From: Actinospica acidithermotolerans
GTDB lineage: Bacteria > Actinomycetota > Actinomycetes > Streptomycetales > Catenulisporaceae
DNA: 64,000 nt
Assembly (NCBI RefSeq): GCF_018139625.1
Contig: NZ_JAGSOH010000013.1
Span: forward strand, 1 to 64,000
Reading direction: 5' to 3'
Part shown: piece after piece, positions 61,039-64,000 of the stretch
Position numbering within the stretch: the stretch's first letter is position 1
How the letters are laid out: each line of letters begins with the position of its first letter
Program-made: the position numbers and the translations under genes
Notes under the pieces: generated by a model
What the model was told of the DNA's origin: nothing
Seen by the model: the letters and a program-made list of their open reading frames with translations, nothing else
Databases searched by the model: none

Positions 61039-61380
61039 GTGGATCTGTACCTGTCGACCCGGCACGAGGGTGACCGCACGGTCATCGAAGTCGGCGGCGA
61101 AATCGACGTCTACACCGCCCCCAAGCTGCGCGAGCAGCTGGTGGACCTGGTGAACCAGGGACGTTACCACCTCGTAGTGGACATGGAGGCGGTGGACTTC
61201 CTCGACTCCACCGGGCTCGGTGTGCTCGTCGGCGGCCTCAAGCGCGTCCGCGCTCACGACGGCTCGCTCCGCCTGGTGTGCACCCAGGAGCGCATCCTGA
61301 AGATCTTCCGGATCACCGGGCTGACCAAGGTCTTCCCGATCCACCAGAGTGTCGAGGAAGCCATCTCGGCCACCGACTGA
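61039..61380 (+). CDS. bldG: Anti-sigma-factor antagonist BldG
   Basis: A 113-aa STAS protein. The phosphorylatable Ser is residue 57 in [20 protein letters not shown]. The N-terminus [20 protein letters not shown] and C-terminus [20 protein letters not shown] match my recollection of Streptomyces BldG over nearly the full length. GTG 61039 has GGAGG 4 nt upstream. BldG is needed for aerial growth and antibiotic production in Streptomyces. The partner anti-sigma gene follows after 43 bp. Confidence 0.95.
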   Translation: MDLYLSTRHEGDRTVIEVGGEIDVYTAPKLREQLVDLVNQGRYHLVVDMEAVDFLDSTGLGVLVGGLKRVRAHDGSLRLVCTQERILKIFRITGLTKVFPIHQSVEEAISATD

Positions 61381-61423
61381 CGCCCCACGTGGAAGACCGG
61401 ATCGCGACTGTGCGGAGGAACAG

Positions 61424-61909
61424 ATGACGGGTGTTCAGGCCGCCGAGCCCGCCGCGGCCGAGGGCAGCGACGAGCAGGAGGGCGTCTCGCTGCGCTTCGC
61501 CCCGTTGCCCGAGCACGTGCGGACCGCACGGCTCGTGGCGGTGGCGCTGGCCCGCCGGGCCGGCGTGGAGGACGGGCTGCTCGACGAGGTGCGGCTGGCG
61601 GTCGGCGAGGCGTGCTCGCGCGCCGTGGGCCTGCACCGGTCCGCGGCGCCCGGCGAGCCGGTGCTGGTCCGCTTCGCCCCGCCCGGCGAGCGCTTCCGGG
61701 TCGAGGTGACCGACCTGGTCACCGGCGGGCCGGTGCCGAAGCCGGACGATGGCGAGGGCGACCAGGGGCTCTTCGAGGCCGGCGGCGTGGAGGCCGACAT
61801 GGGCCTCGCGGTGCTCCGCGGCCTCGTCGACGACCTCGAGGTGGAGACCGTGCCGAACGGCGGGGTCATCCGGATGGGCTGGCCGGTCCAGCACCCCGAC
61901 TACAGCTGA
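61424..61909 (+). CDS. BldG-partner anti-sigma factor (HATPase fold)
   Basis: A 161-aa protein of the SpoIIAB/RsbW ATPase fold and the usual partner of BldG. Helices LPEHVRTARLVAVALARRAG and LDEVRLAVGEACSRAVGLHR are at the N-terminal half; the N-box Asn of related kinases is Arg here (EACSRAV). GLAVLRGLVDDLEVE carries the G2-type region. The kinase motif may therefore be weak or changed. GGAGG lies 6 nt before ATG 61424. It is co-directional with bldG. Confidence 0.88.
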   Translation: MTGVQAAEPAAAEGSDEQEGVSLRFAPLPEHVRTARLVAVALARRAGVEDGLLDEVRLAVGEACSRAVGLHRSAAPGEPVLVRFAPPGERFRVEVTDLVTGGPVPKPDDGEGDQGLFEAGGVEADMGLAVLRGLVDDLEVETVPNGGVIRMGWPVQHPDYS

Positions 61910-61932
61910 GCCGTCGACGGCCGCCGAGGACG

Positions 61933-61938
61933 GCTAGC
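61933..61938. repeat. Target-site duplication of IS481 element, left copy
   Basis: GCTAGC immediately left of the element is repeated at 63046-63051. It matches the NCTAGN target preferred by IS481. Confidence 0.85.
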
Positions 61939-63045
61939 TGTACTGACCACAGAGGTTGGTGACGGAGTTCACGGCTGATCGATCTTGAAATGGGTGAGGG
62001 CCTTCTGGCTTGGTGTGGATTGCGACATCTGCACCAGCGACCAGAAAGGCCCTCATGCTCCACCGTAATGCACCGCTGTCCGAGACCGGTCGGCTGCGCC
62101 TGGCGATCTGTGTGGTCGACGACGGCTGGCCGCTGCGTCGTGCGGCTGAGCGCTTCCAGGTCTCTCCCACCACGGCCAAGCGGTGGTCGGATCGGTATCG
62201 TGAACTGGGTGCGGCCGGGATGGTCGATCGCTCCAGCCGCCCGCATTCCAGCCCGCGCCAGACCCCGACTCGCACCGAGCGGCGGATCATCAAAGTCCGC
62301 CTCGCCCGCCGCTGGGGCCCGGCACGCATCGGCTACTTCCTGAGCCTGAACCCGGCAACCGTCCACCGCGTCCTGACCCGCTTCGGCCTGGCCCGCCTCG
62401 CGCACCTGGACCGCGCCACCGGGCGGGTGATCCGCCGCTACGAGCACGAACGCCCCGGGGACCTGATCCACGTGGACATCAAAAAGCTCGGCAACATCCC
62501 CGACGGCGGCGGACACAAGACCCACGGCCGCGCCGCCGGGAGCCGCAACAGCACCCGCAGCGCCCCGGTGGCGAACAACGCCACCACCAAGCGCGCCAAG
62601 CTCGGCTACGCCTACCTGCACAACGCCGTCGACGACCACTCACGCCTGGCGTACACCGAGATCCTGCTCGACGAGACGAAAGAGTCGGCCACAGCGTTCT
62701 GGATCCGGGCCCGCGCGTTCTTCGCCGCAGCCGGCGTCACCGTCTCCCGGGTGCTGACCGACAACGGCTCCTGCTACCGCTCACACCTGTTCCGCGACAC
62801 CCTCGCCGAGACCGGGGTCGTCCACAAACGCACCCGCCCCTACCGGCCCCAGACCAACGGCAAGGTCGAACGCTACAACCGGACACTGATGGACGAATGG
62901 GCCTACGCCCGCGCCTACGCCTCAGAGCAGCAACGCCGGGACGCACTGGCCGGATGGCTCCACACGTACAATCACCACCGCGCACACACCGCACTCGGAG
63001 GCCAACCACCGGCCAGCCGCGTCCCCAACCTCACGGGACAGAACA
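61939..63045 (+). mobile_element. Intact IS481-family insertion sequence (1107 bp)
   Basis: The element begins TGTACTGACC and ends GACAGAACA, with imperfect inverted repeats of about 27 bp that share GAGGTTGG-G-GACG after the first ~20 bases. It is flanked by a 6-bp duplication GCTAGC. It holds one transposase gene whose stop codon lies outside the element in the target duplication. It lies between the BldG-partner gene and hppA, a pair normally adjacent in Streptomyces. Confidence 0.92.
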
Positions 63046-63050
63046 GCTAG
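62055..63050 (+). CDS. IS481-family transposase
   Basis: A 331-aa DDE transposase. An N-terminal helix-turn-helix (WPLRRAAERFQVSPTTAKRW) is followed by a catalytic core with Asp in HVDIKKLGN, Asp in LTDNGSCY and Glu in KVERYNRT. The frame is intact. It starts at ATG 62055 and reads through the end of the element: the last codons are AAC AGC, then TAG from the duplicated target GCTAGC. The element is therefore likely active or recently active. Confidence 0.93.
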   Translation: MLHRNAPLSETGRLRLAICVVDDGWPLRRAAERFQVSPTTAKRWSDRYRELGAAGMVDRSSRPHSSPRQTPTRTERRIIKVRLARRWGPARIGYFLSLNPATVHRVLTRFGLARLAHLDRATGRVIRRYEHERPGDLIHVDIKKLGNIPDGGGHKTHGRAAGSRNSTRSAPVANNATTKRAKLGYAYLHNAVDDHSRLAYTEILLDETKESATAFWIRARAFFAAAGVTVSRVLTDNGSCYRSHLFRDTLAETGVVHKRTRPYRPQTNGKVERYNRTLMDEWAYARAYASEQQRRDALAGWLHTYNHHRAHTALGGQPPASRVPNLTGQNS

Positions 63051-63051
63051 C
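63046..63051. repeat. Target-site duplication of IS481 element, right copy (supplies the stop codon)
   Basis: GCTAGC after the element. The TAG at 63048-63050 is the transposase stop codon. Confidence 0.85.
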
Positions 63052-63405
63052 GACCGACGACCGACAGCTGACGACAGATTGCAGCCGACAACGACTGGCG
63101 ACATGGCCACCGACGGCCGACGGCTGGCGATCGACGACCTGCAGCCGACGACAGATGGCCGTCGTCGGCTGCGAAGGACGACCGACAGATGGCGACCGAC
63201 GGCCGACAGCTGACGACAGATGGCCGACGCCTGACGACTGACAGTTGACGACCGTCGGCCGCCGCCGACGACGACCGACAGTTGGCGCTGACGGCCGCCG
63301 CCGACAACCACAGCCCGGCGGCTTACGACCGACAGTTGTGGGCGGCGACCGGTGACCGACGACCGCAGCCGACGACCGACGACCGACGACGAGAAGATCC
63401 CGATC
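63052..63405. repeat. 350-bp degenerate repeat of CGACCGACAG-type units
   Basis: The region consists of variants of CGACCGACAG, CGACGACCGACAG and GACGACAGATGG, with many interrupted copies in one orientation. It is directly right of the IS481 element. Frames stay open on both strands only because of the repeated motif, so the ORFs are not real genes. Confidence 0.85.
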
Positions 63406-63466
63406 GCGGATCCCGAACAGGCGTGAACCGGCGCCCGCCGGGAACCACCTCGGGGATGAGCCATCC

Positions 63467-63510
63467 CGATATCCCCGTGACCCGCCGCCCGGCGGGCCAC
63501 GGGGATATCG
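63467..63510. repeat. Long hairpin (19-bp stem)
   Basis: CGATATCCCCGTG (63467-63479) and CACGGGGATATCG (63498-63510) flank CCCGCC/GGCGGG with a 4-nt loop and one mismatch. This is by far the longest near-perfect hairpin in the hppA upstream region. It could be a terminator, an attenuator-like element or a palindromic repeat. Confidence 0.85.
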
Positions 63511-63773
63511 GCATTTCCGGGCGGACCGGCGACCGGCGAGGGATCGTGGCACTCCCACGGGTGAACTTCGCTCGCGGGGCACGTCGCGAGCCCGGGGATT
63601 CCCGCTCGTTGAGACGTGGATCACATATCTTTACGTGATCATCTCCTCACGCGACGCTGGTCCAATCCAATGCTCGTGCGTAAACTCCGGTCCACTGAAC
63701 GCTCCGCACTGTCAGGAGTCTCACCCACGTTCTCTTGACGGCTGGCCGGGGCGACTACGTCAAGGAGGACGAG

Positions 63774-64000
63774 ATGCCCCGGCTCCCCGAGCCGTATCTG
63801 GCGGACTCCGCCCCGACTCTCACGGGCGGCAACATCACTTTGGTCATCGTGGTCGCGATCGTCGCGCTGGCCGCCCTCGGAGTGGCGGCCTACCTCATGC
63901 GCGAGGTCAGATCGGCCAGCGAGGGCACCGAGAAGATGAAGGAGATCGCCGCGGCCGTGCAGGAGGGTGCCACCGCGTACCTCGCCCGGCAGTTCCGCAC
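63774..64000 (+). CDS. hppA: Membrane-bound proton-translocating pyrophosphatase HppA, N-terminus (partial)
   Basis: The first 75 codons of a gene that runs off the window. AAGGAGG lies 5 nt before ATG 63774. After a short N-terminus, a TM helix (ITLVIVVAIVALAALGVAAY) is followed by MREVRSASEGTEKMKEIAAA then VQEGATAYLARQF, a conserved opening of H+-pyrophosphatases. These enzymes couple pyrophosphate hydrolysis to proton or sodium pumping. The gene follows bldG and its partner in Streptomyces too. Confidence 0.93.
   Translation, partial: MPRLPEPYLADSAPTLTGGNITLVIVVAIVALAALGVAAYLMREVRSASEGTEKMKEIAAAVQEGATAYLARQFR

Noticed and set aside
63052-63405. CRISPR array or coding gene
   Set aside because: Units are degenerate, of varied length and lack unique spacers; ORFs here are made of the repeat only.

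Overview
The window is a 64-kb piece of chromosome from a high-GC Gram-positive bacterium (Actinomycetota). Gene content and order fit a filamentous or sporulating relative of Streptomyces/Catenulispora: WblA, BldG with its partner anti-sigma protein, Ssd plus a Tad/Flp pilus cluster, MarP, DUF5063, DUF4244, and 6C and Ms1-type RNA loci. From memory, 1-6351 follows the S. coelicolor order dnaX-ybaB-recR-DUF5063-ask-asd-sigma factor, and 28865-64000 follows ponA-wblA-arsA-arsA-DUF4177-ridA-MBL-crp-nth-NUDIX-marP-...-acs-...-ssd-tad-helicase-bldG-hppA. These are core blocks. The species cannot be fixed from the sequence alone.

Layout. 1-1866: end of dnaX, then ybaB, recR and a DUF5063 gene (replication/repair). 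2035-4376: lysC-asd, the first two steps of aspartate-family amino acid synthesis, with an internal start for a separate aspartokinase beta chain and a clear terminator. 4670-6351: SigE-family sigma factor translationally coupled to a one-TM partner. 6424-9305: ctaG, a VOC gene remnant, dtd, and a coupled macro-domain/DUF4291 pair. 9431-28282 is the accessory region: a 1132-aa secreted beta-propeller protein, a SnoaL/DUF4267 operon with a TetR regulator and matching operators, a divergent MarR/quinone-oxidoreductase pair, two tandem ~955-aa secreted beta-helix/PKD/RVLDTR proteins, a redoxin-nitronate monooxygenase operon, a MOSC-reductase-ferredoxin fusion, and an SDR lacking the catalytic Tyr. 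A tRNA-Pro(CGG) closes this region.

28865-50951 is conserved core: metallophosphoesterase, YqeY, class A PBP, WblA, two ArsA-like ATPases, DUF4177, RidA, MBL hydrolase, Crp, Nth, CoA pyrophosphatase, MarP, YdjM-like protein, alpha/beta hydrolase, holin-like protein, Eis-like acetyltransferase, acetyl-CoA synthetase, acetate transporter and a LytS/LytTR two-component system. A parS-like palindrome lies beside crp and a Crp-type site lies upstream of crp.

50952-57731 is an RNA-rich stretch leading into the Tad pilus operon. It holds a Ms1/6S-like structured RNA candidate, a palindromic MITE whose end forms the stop codon of a HAD hydrolase gene, a 6C RNA with its terminator, a hairpin tandem repeat, two DnaA-box-like sites, and then ssd-cpaF-tadB-tadC-flp(DUF4244)-tadE-tadE/G-like with overlapping genes. 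57957-64000 holds a small membrane protein, an MrfA-type helicase, bldG and its partner, an intact IS481-family element with a 6-bp target duplication that supplies its stop codon, a 350-bp degenerate repeat, a very long hairpin, and the start of hppA.

Two patterns recur. Many genes have a TANNNT -10 box 6-7 nt before the start codon, which indicates leaderless mRNAs. Several gene 3' ends lie inside small tandem duplications or mobile-element ends that contain the stop codon. No CRISPR array or rRNA gene is present.
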